From: Torymus aiolomorphi
Taxonomy: Eukaryota > Arthropoda > Insecta > Hymenoptera > Torymidae
Direction: 5' to 3'
Length of the DNA: 64,000 nt
Assembly: GCA_036365515.1 (NCBI GenBank)
Contig: CM070874.1
Location: 98,686,442 to 98,750,441 of the forward strand
Shown: piece by piece, positions 1 to 14,193 of the stretch
Numbering within the stretch: the stretch's first letter is position 1
How the letters are laid out: each line of letters begins with the position of its first letter
Notes under the pieces: model-generated
What the model was told of the DNA's origin: nothing
The model's database searches: none
What the model saw: only the letters and a program-made list of their open reading frames with translations
Made by a program: the position numbers and the translations under genes

Positions 1-90
1 TATGTAACGAATAATTTTTCCACAAACAATTTCATGTTCAAATGTTGAGTTTCTATCAGAAAATTTTTTAACAACAATTAACACTAAGTT

Positions 91-226
91 CATTGGAGTT
101 CAGGACAACAAACAGTCAGCTCACATTTTTAGATGGCCCCTGATAAATTTGCTGTTTATACTGCTTATACCTAGGGGCCAACTCGAAATATGAGCTGACC
201 GTTTGTTGTCCTGAGCTCTTCAATTA
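91..226. repeat. Short inverted-repeat (MITE-like) hairpin
   Basis: The left arm reads CAGGACAACAAACAGTCAGC and the right arm reads GCTGACCGTTTGTTGTCCTG, with the pairing continuing inward through AGCTCA/TGAGCT and GGCCCCT/AGGGGCC. The loop is about 20 bp. It looks like a small nonautonomous element; no target duplication is clear. Confidence 0.7.
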
Positions 227-3139
227 TTATACAGTACTGTTATATTGAATTAACGATTTTATTATTACATTTTGAGTATATTAAAAACGAATTATCCATT
301 TATACAAGAAATGATGCGATACTTAAATCTCGGATTTAATGTAACACTTTTATTCGTGCACTGATTGGTTAATTTTCTAAAAAATATTTGTTTATAAACT
401 CATGCGAGGTTAAAGTGTAAAATGCGCAAGACCACGTGCGTGCATCGTGCGCACAAAAATCCGCTAGTAAAGAAATAAAATTTTTATTGTAATGAGGATA
501 ATTAGAAGAGAAAATCAGGAGAATAAAACTATTTTAATAAAATAGTTAACATTTTTATTGAGTAATTTTCTGTACATATAAAGTTATCAAAATAAATGTA
601 ACTTTTGTGTTTTTATTCCATAAAGTTCAACAATTATATATAATTATATATTTACAACAAAGTTTAATTTCAATTACATTGCACCTTTAGTGGAATATAA
701 TGTAATGAAATTCGTGTTTTTATTTTCGCTGTGCTTAAATGCTTATATCATTTATTTACATAGCGCGATTCCAGATCGCTAAACATATAGCAGCGCTTTA
801 CACAAAATCTAAACTAAAATGTATCAGGCAGCATAAAATATTTAAGATAATGATGAAACTCCATTATTAACTTATATTTTATAATTATGAAAGTATCTGA
901 ACAAATTTACTTACATTATTTAATAAGCTACTGTTTATCATAAAAACTCGAAATTGAAACTAAACGCGAAATTGAAATTAACGTTACCATAAACGGATTA
1001 TTCCTAATATTTCAAAGAACTTGTTGTACTATCAGAAAGATATTTTTTTTATTAAATGAGGATATAAAACGTTAAAAAATTCATTTTTTTTAAATATATA
1101 TAAAATATTTTGATAGAAAATAAATAATCTTGATTATAAACTGAAAGATTTTATGAAATCTATTCTAAAATGTTACTTGTAAATTTATAATAAAGATAAA
1201 TCTCTTCATTTGATATTATTCAGACATAAACAGAGTATTTGCAGCATATTCTTGGTCACACCTTGACCTTAAAGCGAATAATCTTTAACAAGTGTATATT
1301 CTATATTTCTATATTATTAAATCATGCTTCATTAAAATAAAACTCATTAGCATTAGCCAAACGGTACTTTATATCACACTGTTGTCTATTATTAACAATA
1401 TTGTATAACTTCTAGCACAAATTAAAGGAATTTTTTTTATGAGTCAAAGATGAAATAAGCTAAATGCATGTATTTAAAAATAGTTCACAGAAAAACGGAA
1501 GTTTGACTCATTTAGCTTCATACAAAGTATGACATAAATTATGCGACATATCTTAATCAGATTTTTATATTCTAACCTGGACTTTCATCTACATTATAAA
1601 AAATATGTTGTTCTTACAAAATATAATTATCTATCACTACTTATTGTATAAACTGCAATGCATGAAACATTAAATACTACAAAATATTTCATTTTAACAT
1701 TGTTATAGTATATAACATTTGTAATATATACATATCAATTTCATAAAACAAGATATTTAATTTACATCTTCTAATATATATTTATTTAAAACATAAAAAG
1801 TTGCTATAAAATTTGTAAACATAAAATGCATCATAAGCTTTAAGAAACAATGATATGTATATATGTTTAGTAGTGTTTTTATTATATTCTGTAAGAAACA
1901 ATTTAATCGTTTGTTTCCATTTGTATAGTGATATACTCTGAATTTGTTATAAATATAATCCGTATTAAACTTAAATAAGCTGTACGTTATTATCATAATT
2001 CAACTGTAATGTTCTAAATAGTTAAATTTGAATCCAAAGCTCTTTTCAAGATAAAAGATTTCTATCTTTTTAGGAATTTGTACATTTTAATTTTGTAACA
2101 TTTTTAGAAAAATATTTTGATTAATATTCTTTTTCATTCGTTAATGACCGTTGAAAAATATAAATATTTGAATATTATATGTGGCGCTTAAATATAGTAA
2201 TCGCATAAATACACGGAGAAGAGTTTTTAAGTAAATGAATGCAAATTGTTTAAAAAATTCTGATAGTCTATAGTAAAAGGTCTGTAGTAAAAAATATATT
2301 TTTGGTAATTTTTACTATAATTAACGACAATTTTCCAAGAATTCAAACATGTCTCAAGATTAACAAGTTAAGCAACATTTACTAAAAAAAATTTTCTCCG
2401 TGAGAACAACCTTCGTAGTTTTTGAACATCTCAGTCTCACCCAATGTTTCGATCTGTTTTGATTGCTTCGTACAAAATAACTTTCATTTACTTCATTTAC
2501 ACATTTAAACCTATCACCTCGTCACTTGTCACTAGCACCGGGAAAATCACTGCAACTTTATCTGGTACGATCTACCCTTTCGTTCCTCTTGTATATTGTT
2601 GAATAAAATTGATTGATATTCGCTTTCTCGCCTTTTAATGGCTAACTGTAATCATTGGTCTTCAGCGTGGTTCTATTTAAAGGAAATCATATATGCTGAA
2701 ACAAAAATTACAAATGTCATTGAAATTAAATGTTTTTTCAAACAAGAAGCACAATATTAATTATACCAGTACGAAAAAGTATAAATCTTTCTTAATTCTG
2801 CTCATACAAGATTCAATTGAATATAAATTATATGTAGTGTATAGATATAATTACTTTTATCACATATATACTGTGACGGGCTTATGAGTTTTAAGTTAAG
2901 ACCTTTTGATCAATCACTTATAAATCATTACTTTAACTTATATTATCTTAATTTAAAACTAAAGTAGAAAAATTAAAAGTATTATAAGTATTATAAACTT
3001 ATTATACAATTAAAGATATTATATCTTTGTAATAATTAAATTGATTAAAAATTGAATCGTATTTTTCAACTGATCGATAACTAGACCTATCATGATAATT
3101 TTTTTCATTAAAAATATTACTTATGTCGACTGCAACTTA
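227..3139. other. AT-rich gene-free stretch downstream of AQP-A
   Basis: Only short chance reading frames on both strands, with AT-biased composition and no recognisable domain, RNA gene or long repeat. It lies 3' of the minus-strand aquaporin at 5.4-10.5 kb, so a small terminal exon or 3' UTR of that gene could be hidden here, but I could not identify one. Confidence 0.5.
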
Positions 3140-3470
3140 CTATCAACTGATGAGCATTTTTCCATCGGTCTTACAGTCTTATAAATTAAATTAAAATAAT
3201 TAATATTTATGGCAGATTGCCCTTGTTTATAATCACCCCCGCAGAATCTGAAATAAAAACTTAATTAAAACCTGGAAAAAAAAACTTTATTAGCAAAGGA
3301 CTACCTGACTGCCCCCCACCACCAAATTGCCCAATTGCCCAACGTTAAATATTAATTATTATTAAATATTAATATTAAATATTAATTAATATTAAATTAA
3401 CATAAATATTAATTATTTTAATTTAATTTATAAGACTGTAAGACCGATGGAAAAATTCTCATCAGTTGAT
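3140..3470. repeat. Inverted-repeat element, about 330 bp
   Basis: Arms of about 70 bp pair almost perfectly. The left arm runs through CAACTGATGAGCATTTTTCC and CGGTCTTACAGTCTTATAAA; the right arm is its reverse complement at about 3399-3465. The middle holds AT repeats built on TTAATATTAAAT and a C-rich patch. This fits a MITE-type element; no coding capacity. Confidence 0.7.
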
Positions 3471-5195
3471 GATAATTTTTTACTCAATCATTTATGTTTA
3501 TGAAGTGATATTATCTCATCAAAATATATGCGTTTCTAAGAAGTTCAAAAACCATATATTTTTGTATGTTTCAATAAAAATAGAGATACTCGCAAACATT
3601 GGGAAATGCATTTTATTCTTTGATAACAGATCAAGTATTACCTCTGTGTTGCTAAACTTTTCATTATGCAATACACATTAAATAAGGCGAATTAAAAACC
3701 AGGCATATATTCTAACACTAGTTTCCATAATGCTTTAATGTATGAAACATCACATGGTTACATGAATTTTCACTAAATCCATAAAAAATAAATATACTTT
3801 TTTGTAATATTAAAATAATGTGTCATGAAAACATTATTTAGATATTCAAGATAATTGGAAATTAAGGTATACATCGTATATATACATTTATCAAGTTATT
3901 GTGTGAAATTCTGACAGATCATTTTTCTCATGTATATTTCAATAATTCGACGATGAAATTTCCGCTTTCGTTTTAACTCTTTGAAAAACTACAGGCAAAC
4001 GAAAAGGCTTCTTTAATTTTGGAACTATTTAAAAAGTATTTCAGTACTCGTAACAAAATATTATTTATTGAAACTAAAATATATTCTTTCTAAAGAATAA
4101 TAAAGCTCAAAATATTGCATTGCACTCTGATTGATATTTTATTCATGAAGTGAAAATAAGTAAAGCCAGATGACTGAGTCATTTTAAAAAAATGTACTTC
4201 AAAGTTTAAATTATCTTTCAGAACGCTCTTCTTTGATAATTACTTTAGCCGTGATGACTAATTAAAGTTTTTGCAGTATTCTTTTCCTCCGTAAAAACTC
4301 TAGGAAAGCTCATTTCCAGGCGCGAAAACATACTTTCACAGTCTATGTACGCTGATCAAAGATTTTTTTTCTTCGAATAACTATGTACTTTCATAATAAG
4401 AATATAATTTTTACTATTTTAATTTAACTTTTAACGTTTCTCTCATAATAAACATTTCAAGATAACAAATAAATGTCTATATCTATCTAATTTATAAAAA
4501 AATTATATTATTATTATATTATTATTATCTACTTCTATTAAATAGGGTCACTTTTTCATTATTTACGTCTCTTACTTAAACTCTTAGAATTGTAAACCCG
4601 GTGTATTATTGAAATTCGCGCAAGAAAATGTGCTTTAAATATATCCGTGCCACAAGTCGTATAACGAGTCTTCACAAAAAGAAAGAAAAATAAAAATTCA
4701 TCGTTAGCAGAGATTCCCCCTAAAGATCATTCTGAAGATCACACGCGTTTAAATATAATTATCCCACTGACCCTGAGCAAGCACACACACATTCATACGC
4801 ACATCCCGTTTCCATGTTATCCTCTTCGAATAATATACCATTCACTTTTCAAGCACCTTTCTGCTCTTTTGTATAACGTTGAATTCTAACAATATACTTT
4901 CTGGTTTTAAAGGCTGTTGTGAGGCAAAATGATTTTTTGAACGATCTTTTGAAAATTTAATTTATACTGAATAAAATATTTATCCGAATGTCCGTTATTG
5001 ATCGAGTCCATTCGTTAATAATACCTAGATATATTGTATTTAATCTTCGAGAATTCTTCGAATGACTTCAATATACTATTTTTTATTTTAACAATTTTGT
5101 AAAAGAATAAATCTTGTGCAAAATTGTTTTATACACCATACTACTGTATTATAAAAGTTGAAGATTTTCAAAATAAAGCTGTTTTATAAAAAATT
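3471..5195. other. AT-rich gene-free stretch
   Basis: No supported gene. It contains a short ATT/ATA-rich run near 4500-4530 and a CA-rich stretch near 4783-4800. It may contain 3' UTR sequence of the aquaporin on the minus strand. Confidence 0.45.
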
Positions 5196-5354
5196 TCAAA
5201 AAATTATAATTTGCAGAATTAAATTCCAAAATGATCTTGGTATTCTAAAATTTATTTCCGTGAACTGAACTTCCTGACTTACTAAACGAAACAGCAATAA
5301 AATAACGCCTACACCCACTCTTGGACTATCTACTGAGCATCCAAGGCTACCTAC

Positions 5355-8300
5355 CTCCGCTTTCTGTGAGTTGATACTATTCAGAGCTACGTTCTCGGGA
5401 GTCGTGGAGTCCTCGTCGTCCGACTCCTTAGGCCAAAACACGGACTTGTAGGCGAGCGAGGCCAGCAGCGCGCCTCCAATCGGGCCCAGCCAGTAAACCC
5501 ACTGGTTCTCGATGTAACCACCCCAGACAGCCGGCGCCAGCGACCTCACAGGATTCATGCTGCATCCGGTGTAGGGGCCAACTGAGGTGGCCAAAGCCGT
5601 CACGGCCAGGCCGAACTTGATGGCGACGGAGTCGCTGTTCTCGGAGTTACGCGGATCCCAAATGCTGCAGGCGATCAGCATTAGGATGGCCGTCGCGATT
5701 CCCTCGATCAGCAAACCCTGGATTAAGTGGAGATCCTTGTGCAGATCCGTCACGCAAAACATTTCAGACGAGGCGTTCGCATTGGCTACAAGATACTGCG
5801 CCGGTGTTACAACCTGAAAACATATGAGGTGAAAGTTTTGGCGATTTTTTTTTTCTATTGACAGATATAATGTGAGAATTTGACTTTTAAATCAAGTCGT
5901 TGCTCGCAATTGTAAAAAAAATTTTATCTCAAAATAAATCTTTTAATTTTCTACAGTAAATTGAAAGCATTAACGATCTTCTATCACATTTCAAATATCT
6001 CTATTCAAGAATACCACTTGTATAGTTTAAAATGAAGAAACTTAAGTGACAAAAATAAAAACTTTCAATTCCAAAATTAAAAAATTTAATTTTTTATTAC
6101 AAACATCGATCTTATAACTCACAAAATTTGCTTAGTTTTGTAATTTGTGAAAACAGTCATAATCTCCTAAAACACAAATTCAAATATCAATCTAGATATA
6201 GTAAGTATGCAAAATTTGTTTGTATCATAACACGCAAATTTTTAATTCGTGACAAAAACTGTATATGCATATAACTTAAATAATACAATATAATGTAGTA
6301 TTTTTACAGTATTTAATTTTTTTTTAATACTGTATACTTCATTGTTAATTTATGGACTTAAATAATAATTTAATACATTATACTTATAAGTAGAAAAATA
6401 ATATTACAAAAGTAAATGCGTTATGTTCTTTTTTTATAAACCGGAACTAGATAATGCAAATTTTGCAATATCATTTAGAATGCATGATTTACGCTTGATT
6501 TATGATATTTTAATTGTATTACCAAAAACTAAATACACCAATCAGCATAGTTATTGTAAAAATATAACTTCGCATCCCACAAATTAGTAATTTAAATACC
6601 CTTTTTTCAGGGCTTTGGTGACTCTAGTCATTCCTCGTTTTACATAATGACTTATGAGCGGGAATATCCGTGAGTAAATTTTAAAATTCTTTTAATGGCT
6701 CGGTTGAAGTTCATCTTGCCCAAGATAAATCTGAGTCGCTATATATTGCATAAAATGGGTGTGGTAAGACGAGCCTCCCAACAATTTAGCATATTGTATT
6801 ATTAATAGAGGCTATAGCACCAGTCTCTCGAAGCGTCAGTATAAATTAGAGCAATGTATTGTCGAAGCTGCCTTGCTCAATTGTGAAGAGAGAGTATATA
6901 GATCACCAACAAAGAAAAATAAATTCAGCTGTACTACATAAAAAGTCACATATTTATAACTCACGATAAGATAGTTATGCGGTATCTACAAATGATGTTC
7001 ATTGGGGAAATCATGCTGTTGTATTGCTAAATAAGCTATTTATATAGAACATAAAAACAATATCAAGTTGTAGTATTGTTAAATTTTTTTACTAACTATA
7101 ATAAATGCGAACTTATTTATTATTTAACAAAATACGACATAGAAAACAAAGTATAATTAAATATCAATTTTCATTCGAAGAATTACAAAATTTTAGGATA
7201 AACTTATGATTTAAAAGAATAAGATAATCTGTTATTTTTGTAAGTGAAAAGATTCTGTATTGCAAGAGTCATGAATATGAAAAGTATAAAAAATTTACAA
7301 TTCATGCGATAAGAAACCTACGACCTAATGATCCCTCTAAGATATAAGCAAACGCTCTTTTGTAAATCTTGCATTCTCCATCGTGATATCTACATTTCCT
7401 TATGCCAATGGTGCAATCGACTATTATTTATTACAAAAGCTGTCATACATATTAACAATCTCATCAAATCCTTGTCCAAATGTTTGAACGTCGCCTCTTA
7501 TCGTCTTTATATGACTAAATGTTCGTAAAAGTATGTGATCGAGAGTATAACCGCTACTGAAAGCGATGCAAGCATTTTATCATCATTATCGCCGGCTGAG
7601 AATTATGAAATTTGCGTACACGCGATAAGTAGCACAAGTCCAAGTTCTCTATCAACAGATCGACTACGTCATTGCACATCATGGCACCACGAATCGTCGA
7701 TTGTTGGGAAAATTCCGCGCCCGCGTGTCAGGGGTCACAGCCATCTCGATTTTCCCGCCGACGAAATGTGCAAGTTGTTGATGAAAACGTAATCGATTTC
7801 GCAATACTGCGCCGAGCGCGCCCACCGAGGCTATCCAGTCGCTGATTTCGTTTTCGCGCAGCGTACGCTTTTAATTTGCTAGAAGAAAGATAAGCCCACG
7901 TGCTTTCGTTTCTCAATTTATTTTCGATTTTAATGAGGCGAGTTCAATATACGTTAATGACTATACAAGTCGTCAAAGTCCAGATAATATAAAAGTTCTA
8001 AAAACATTAAATAATAGCGGAATCGAACGGAATATTTTTATGAATTTTTCTGGCGAAATGAGTTCTTTCAGTTTTTCTAACGATTTGGAAAATTTTGCCA
8101 GAGAGTAGAGATTTTAAATTACATAGGATACAGTGAGAACTTGTTATTAATAAGAAAGCAAGTAGGCTTAACAAGATAATTCTAAATTCATGTATTTGTT
8201 GATTCCTCCGATATTATAAACAATATTAATGTTTGTACTAATTTTAGTTAAGATTTTCTTAAACCAATAAGCTAATAACTAAAATATAATATTCAAAAAA

Positions 8301-10538
8301 CATTACAAAAATTAATTTAAAAGAAAGATTGGAAAAACCTAAAATTTTACAACACCCTCTGAAACATTGGAATATACCGTCACGCTACATTAACACAATA
8401 CACAGTAAATTATAAAGTTGACATTTAAACTAAATTTAGTAATCTCACAGCGCGCGATAAGAATTATCAGTGTATACCAACCTTGAGCAGGCCGAATCCG
8501 AGTATGGAACCGAAAAATTGCGCGGTAAAGTAAATCAACGCCTCCAGGATTGTCTTCTTGCCGAGTACTACGGCGCCAACCGTCATCGCTGGATTAACGT
8601 GCGCATGACTGATGTGCCCAAAACACTGAAAGATAAAAGATTATTTTTAATTACTGTCTTCTAAAATCTAATTATAACTACAGTATTAATAAATTTCTGC
8701 AGATTGAATTTATAAAAATTAACTGATACCTGTATTATAATATTAAACAAAATTTTAGATTAATATTGTTTACATCTTTGGCTACAAAAACTTTTATAAA
8801 GTTGCTTTAACAATTCTTAAATGAAACACATTACTATTAAACTTTGATTTTAAAATATGCTAATATTTTAACCTCTATCAATGTATAAGTTAATTAATAT
8901 CGGCTAAATGCCCTTTATTTGTTTTCACATCAAATGAATCATCGAAATTATTTTTAATAAATTGAAGGCATATCAGTTTTCCTCAATTAAAACGAATCCT
9001 ATTTTAGCCGTGTCAATTTGTCGAGGGTGGTGTTAATTACGTTATTGCGAATTATAAACGAAATCTGGACAAAGCTGTCATCGACAGAGTCGAGCGGCAG
9101 GCAAAATTAAATTTGCTTCGACTGACGCTGTTGATATCGCATTGTGTCATGTCACGGGGATGACAATGTGACAACCAGATGAATTAATGTTATTAGTCTC
9201 TTTTCATTCTACGCGTTTGTGCTCATCGATTGCGGAGCATTTTAGACAATTAAAATGTAAAGCAATTAAAATCAATTCATTGCGAGTATTAAAATATTAC
9301 AGTTTATGCTCAATGATACTTCGTTCATACAAATTGATTTTATGGTTTATTACAATAATAAATAAATTAATTGTATTCAAAATGATATTCCTCACCGTAA
9401 TGACTATGAGAACCGCCAAACCAAAGTTCAACGTTATTTGCAAATGAGGGGGTGGACTAGTCAATCCGCCTATGCCTCCCATGCATCCTAGGAAAAGGAG
9501 CATAGCTGTTCCCAATAACTCAGCAAGAGCTATTACAACAAGCTCTTGGACTGAGATCTTCTTTGGACCCCTAACCATTTTCATGAATCCTGTATCAAAA
9601 AATATACAATTGTAAAAAATATACGATTTGAGAATTTAATTATAAATATACATTTAATTCATACAATTAATAGTTTATACGAATTCGGACTACTCTACAC
9701 ATTAGTGTGTATTAACACGTGCATAGTTTCTGTATGTTTAACGTAAATTATTGTATTAAAAATAATTACTATTTTTATGAATATAGATAAATTTATATAG
9801 GTTTTTTTTGCAACGTTGTCCCAAGCTTCAAAAAATTTTATCATTTAACTCGAAATAGTACAGTAGGTAGAGTAAAGATATTATCTAGTTATTCGATCAT
9901 ATGACAAGCCCACTGATGTAATCGTTATCTTACACGTGGAAGACAATCAATTAATGCAGAATTATTTTATGGATTAGCGTTTTCCATGCTTTAATTATTC
10001 AATTGCTTTTTTTTTGGTATTTCCCTGGATTTTTTCTCGGAAGTATATACAATTAAAAATGCATGCATATAGATGTGACAATTCTTATTTTAAGGAAAGA
10101 ATAAGCGGGAAATTCTAATAGCAGAATTACAAATTTGCCTATCCCTTTTCTACTCTGTATCTAAATTATCTCAATATTTGTCATAAGAGTGCTAATAACT
10201 CATAGAAATATTAAAAAATGGATAGAATAAAACCGCATGAGTTCTAAAAAATCCTTTGCAAGATCATACGGAGAGTCATAAGAGTCATACAATACACTAT
10301 CTTACACTGACATATAATATGAATGCAAAATAAAAGTTCTTCCCACGGATGCCGCAAAAGATGACAACGAAAAAAGATATGGAGAAAAAGAAGCGAAGCC
10401 ATAAATGTATCTAAGAATACGGTGGAAAAGAACCATCAAGATTTTAGAAATCAAGGTCCTAAAATGAACGACACAGATGCGAATATAGCGCTTAGCGTGA
10501 ATCTTTCTCAGAAATGACTTACCGCTGGCTAAGCGCAT
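5355..10538 (-). CDS. Aquaporin A (entomoglyceroporin-like MIP channel, NPA/NPV)
   Basis: A membrane channel of the MIP/aquaporin family, assembled from four coding exons on the minus strand: 10538-10523, 9589-9396, 8625-8482 and 5813-5355. Every junction has an AG acceptor and GT donor, and the frame is continuous (phase 1, then 0, 0). About 271 residues are seen, the usual family length. The first pore loop is HVNPA (N81-A83). The second is CSMNPVRS, with Val207 in place of the usual Ala. By alignment to human AQP1 the selectivity-filter residues are Phe, Ala193 (AQP1 has His), Cys202 and Arg208. Loss of that His is the mark of insect entomoglyceroporins, which pass glycerol and urea as well as water; transport here is inferred. 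An N-A-S glycosylation sequon (N131) sits in loop C. The 3' end is uncertain: at 5355 a donor-like GAG/GTAGGT follows the conserved tail, while reading straight on gives about 50 more unconserved residues to a stop at 5196. Confidence 0.88.
5814..8481 (-). other. Intron 3 of aquaporin A
   Basis: Gene-free AT-rich intron with good GT and AG ends. A CpG-richer patch at about 7660-7870 stands out from the surrounding sequence and could be a regulatory element. The two upstream introns (8626-9395 and 9590-10522) hold nothing recognisable apart from a GC-richer patch near 9005-9180. Confidence 0.7.
10523..10538 (-). CDS. Probable first coding exon of aquaporin A
   Basis: The exon supplies ATG plus 13 bases (M-R-L-A-S and one base) before a strong donor, G/GTAAGT. 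Joined to the acceptor at 9589 it gives an uninterrupted frame into the N-terminal helix. AQP-B has a candidate first exon of exactly the same coding length and phase, which supports both. If this exon is not used, translation could begin at the ATG at 9584 in the next exon. A TATAAA lies at 10568-10573 on the same strand, about 30 bases upstream of the ATG, but no transcription start can be proven. Confidence 0.55.
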
Positions 10539-10942
10539 GTGGTTTGTGATCGTGCCGTGCCTCGAAGTTTATATTGTATCTTTGATCCTTTGTCCTGTTC
10601 CAGCAAATACTTTAAATAATTTTTAAGAGCTTAAAAACGCGTACAAGATCAAAAAAACTAACAGCTTGTACAGCTCTTTTCTTGCGTGCATTTGAGTAAG
10701 TATGTAATCATACAAGTGTTTTTCAATATTTTATCGCTTTCAATCAGCAATATAAATAGAAAATTCTCATTTTTTTTTTAAATCTTGTATTTTATAAAAA
10801 CTAGTTTACTTTTACAAAATGGTAATTTATATTTAATGCTGATTGGAAATGATAAAATGTTTTAATAAATCTATAATCTGATTAAAATTATTTACGATGT
10901 CTTGAGGTATAGTTAAAATAATTATTTATAAGTTATTTTGTA

Positions 10943-11088
10943 TTTTAGAGGACGGGGATTTGGGTTTACTGTTTTCTCTCACTTTTCTATAGAAATCGAG
11001 TTTTTGTGATGTCTCACATCTCAAAACTAACACATGTAAAGGGTCGATCATGGGCATGGCCCGTATAGGGGCCATCCCGTCCTCTAAA
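10943..11088. repeat. MITE-like element with terminal AGAGGACGGG
   Basis: The ends are imperfect inverted repeats: TTTAGAGGACGGGGAT on the left, and on the right a sequence whose reverse complement is TTTAGAGGACGGGAT. The unit is about 146 bp with no coding capacity. No clear target duplication was identified. Confidence 0.55.
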
Positions 11089-14000
11089 GGTTAAAGATTG
11101 ACACCTCTAAATTTTGTACATTATTTTCTAAGAAATAGAAATGGATACTGAGCACCAAAAGTCAACTTGTTTAAATTATCACATTTTTTAAAGCATTTAT
11201 TTAACCTAATAATAGCACTTAACATATTTTCGTCTGTAGTCTGCTAAAATCAATATAGGTACACTTTGAAATGTGAAAAATAAACCAAAATTAAACTCAT
11301 CTTTACATGAATGGTTGGTTTAAAGTGCTCATAATTTAAACTGTTATAGATTATTTTTAAACATGAAACAATACAAAAACAACACAAAGCTTCTTCTAAG
11401 AGGAAGCAAAATCTAAATTTCCTGTTATAATTTATGAAGAATATATAAAAATTCTTGAATTAAAAATCTAAAATATGAAAATTTGAGATATATTTTCTTT
11501 CATTTTTTTTCAATGAGCTTTGAAAAACAAACACAATAGAATATTGAATATATAATTTTCCTTTAGTACAAGAAGACAAAATTCCAGAAAAAACAGACGA
11601 ACGCAGCATCGGAGCTTAAAGTATTTCTAGTTCCGAAGTAAAAATCTGGGCTTTAATAAATTGCTCGAATTTGCATCGAGTTTCGCTAAGACGGAAAATA
11701 AGCCAGAACCGGTGCTAGACGCGGCTATGAATAAAGGAGCGCTGATGTTGGAGATGCAATTTTTCCCCAAGCTCTTAGCCTACGGTCCTACTTGGACGGT
11801 ACGGCATATTGCGATAATACGAAAAACGATACCTCTTGTTATACCAATAACCTACATTGTTAAGTAGCTTTGTACTATTATCTGCTTTATTGTTACTTTT
11901 CTTTAAAGCTCTTTAACATTTGTCTATTTCTCTTATCTTATCTTATTTTAACGAAAAAGGATTATCGTTGTTATGAAAAACAGCACCTTGCACCAAACAA
12001 AGTGGAAAAAAAACTAAATTAGTAAAGCTGATCTGAGTAGAAGATAAAATATAAAATCACAAAATAAATTTCCGTAGAAAATTATGTAAACATGAACAAT
12101 TAAAAATGAATTTCCTCTAGAACTGAACAAAACAAGTCTATATTTTTTTTTTAACATTTATACAACAGTCAAGGGTAAAAATAGCATCGTAAGTTCGACA
12201 TAAGTGTTACATATTAGTAATGCAATGATTACACAATTCATATTCTGTGACAAACGTAATTAATTATCTTAAAAAATATTTTTAAAATCTTTAAAGTTTA
12301 ACTTAAGATCAGCTTTTCTCTTCATTTAAAAATAACTTTCCCATCCTTCACGCAGGAAAAGGTCTACTGGCATAGCAAATACTTTTACTCCTATGGAAAG
12401 ATCATTGCATTGAAAGCAATTTTTGTCTATTTTAATGAAAATATTCACATTAATCAGTACAGTTAGACAAACCAAAGAAAAATAATTAAGCTAACCAGTA
12501 TTACTTATTTATTGTAATAATATACGAAGTAGATGCCGTAACTATTTTATTAGCTTCTCTTATTACTGTGTTTTTATTAAAATTAGTTAGTTATCGTAAC
12601 TCATTACTTTTTTCCGTATATTCACTAATATCCCTAACCTATATTCACTAATAATTTTAAGATTCACAATCTTGTCAATCATTAAGAAAGAAAATAAAAA
12701 TTCTTTTTCGACTACGCATACAATATTTATAACATCATTTCTTGTAACTCTTTCATTGCTTCTTGTCTGGCGCATACATAAAAGAACAAACAATATTGAT
12801 CAGCGAATTACAATTTGCATGCAACTGCGTCTACCCGCACATGCGCACAGCTGCATGAGGCCTTCATCGGTAACTTTTGCCGTGTAATTATTATTCATTT
12901 GGGAATAGATAATGACCTAGTGATAATAGATATAAGTTCTCGTGCTGGAGATAATACCGGTGCGCATATAAGAAAAATTTATTCATTTTTACAAGAAATT
13001 TATTGTTTTAAGTTTTTAGGTTCCGAACCCGTCCTTTATAGTACTCCTTTGTTTCTGAGCTGCTACAATTGATAGTTAAATTTAAAATCTCTTCAATAAT
13101 ATATTCAAATTACATGTTTCAATTTTCTTTACTATTAAAAAATATAATAGCTATGAACCGTTGAATAATTCTAAAAAGTTTTTTTATAGGCATTCGATTC
13201 AATGTTATACACATTCTGCTGATGAGCCGATTAGCATATTCAATACCTCTACTCGAAATTTAATAAGAAGCATGCAAATCCTCTACAAAAGACGTTAACT
13301 AACAATTATTTTGTCCACAGAAAATAATAGTTAAGTGTCATGGCGATTTGCAAATTTGAAAAAAGCACTGAGGTACTGTAACAATGCCGCTATAAAACCT
13401 CTATATCACACTATATGCACATTTCGTTGAGAGTATTGGAAAATATAACTCAATTGATGTTAAAAAAACTTAAAAATTTTAAACAATTTGTCCCTAACGT
13501 GAAAAGAAAACAAAAAATAAAACAGTATGATTACAAGGAAAAAACTTCAAATAATTGATAAAAACAAGTTGTGCTCTCAAATATATACTAAAAATACATA
13601 TAAAGACGAATAAAAAGAAACGTAAATTTCTCGTTATGATAAAACTTTAAAAATATTTAGACAAACAAGCATGGTTTTGAATATGTTATAAATTTATTTA
13701 ATAAAATCACAATAAGCTTATTTTCTTCAAAAATTATAAAGTAACTGCTCATTTAATTTCGTAAACTAAATAATACTATGGTTTCATTTTGGAGGAGAAA
13801 TTATTCTTCAAAATAAAAAGTAAACGTTGATATTCTCATTTACAAATTTTTAATGAATATTAACATGCATTTTAGACCCTGTATAACGTTCATTGTAGTT
13901 AATATAATGCAGCACGTAAGGATTAACGTCTCCAGAATAGGCAAAAAATATTACGAATTCTTCTTACGACTTTCGCATTTGTATTGCAATTCGCCTTTGC

Positions 14001-14138
14001 CCAAGGAGCTCTAGTCCTTGAACGGCGTTTTTTAAGCTATTTCACAATCGTTTCGCGCATGCGAATCCAGTCGCGTGTTCCACTGTTCAATAATGCACAC
14101 CTGTGCGACATTATCACACAGCAAATTCGCGGATCAGT

Positions 14139-14142
<4 letters not shown>
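11089..14142. other. Gene-free AT-rich stretch
   Basis: No supported gene. A slightly GC-richer open frame of 68 codons on the plus strand (11661-11867) resembles no family I recognise and is probably chance. This region lies directly upstream of AQP-A and may include promoter sequence or untranslated exons. Confidence 0.4.
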
Positions 14143-14174
<32 letters not shown>

Positions 14175-14193
14175 ACGTGTGTGTGTGTGTGTA
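14143..14193. repeat. (GT)n microsatellite
   Basis: About 50 bp of GT dinucleotides, interrupted once by GCAC. Confidence 0.95.
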
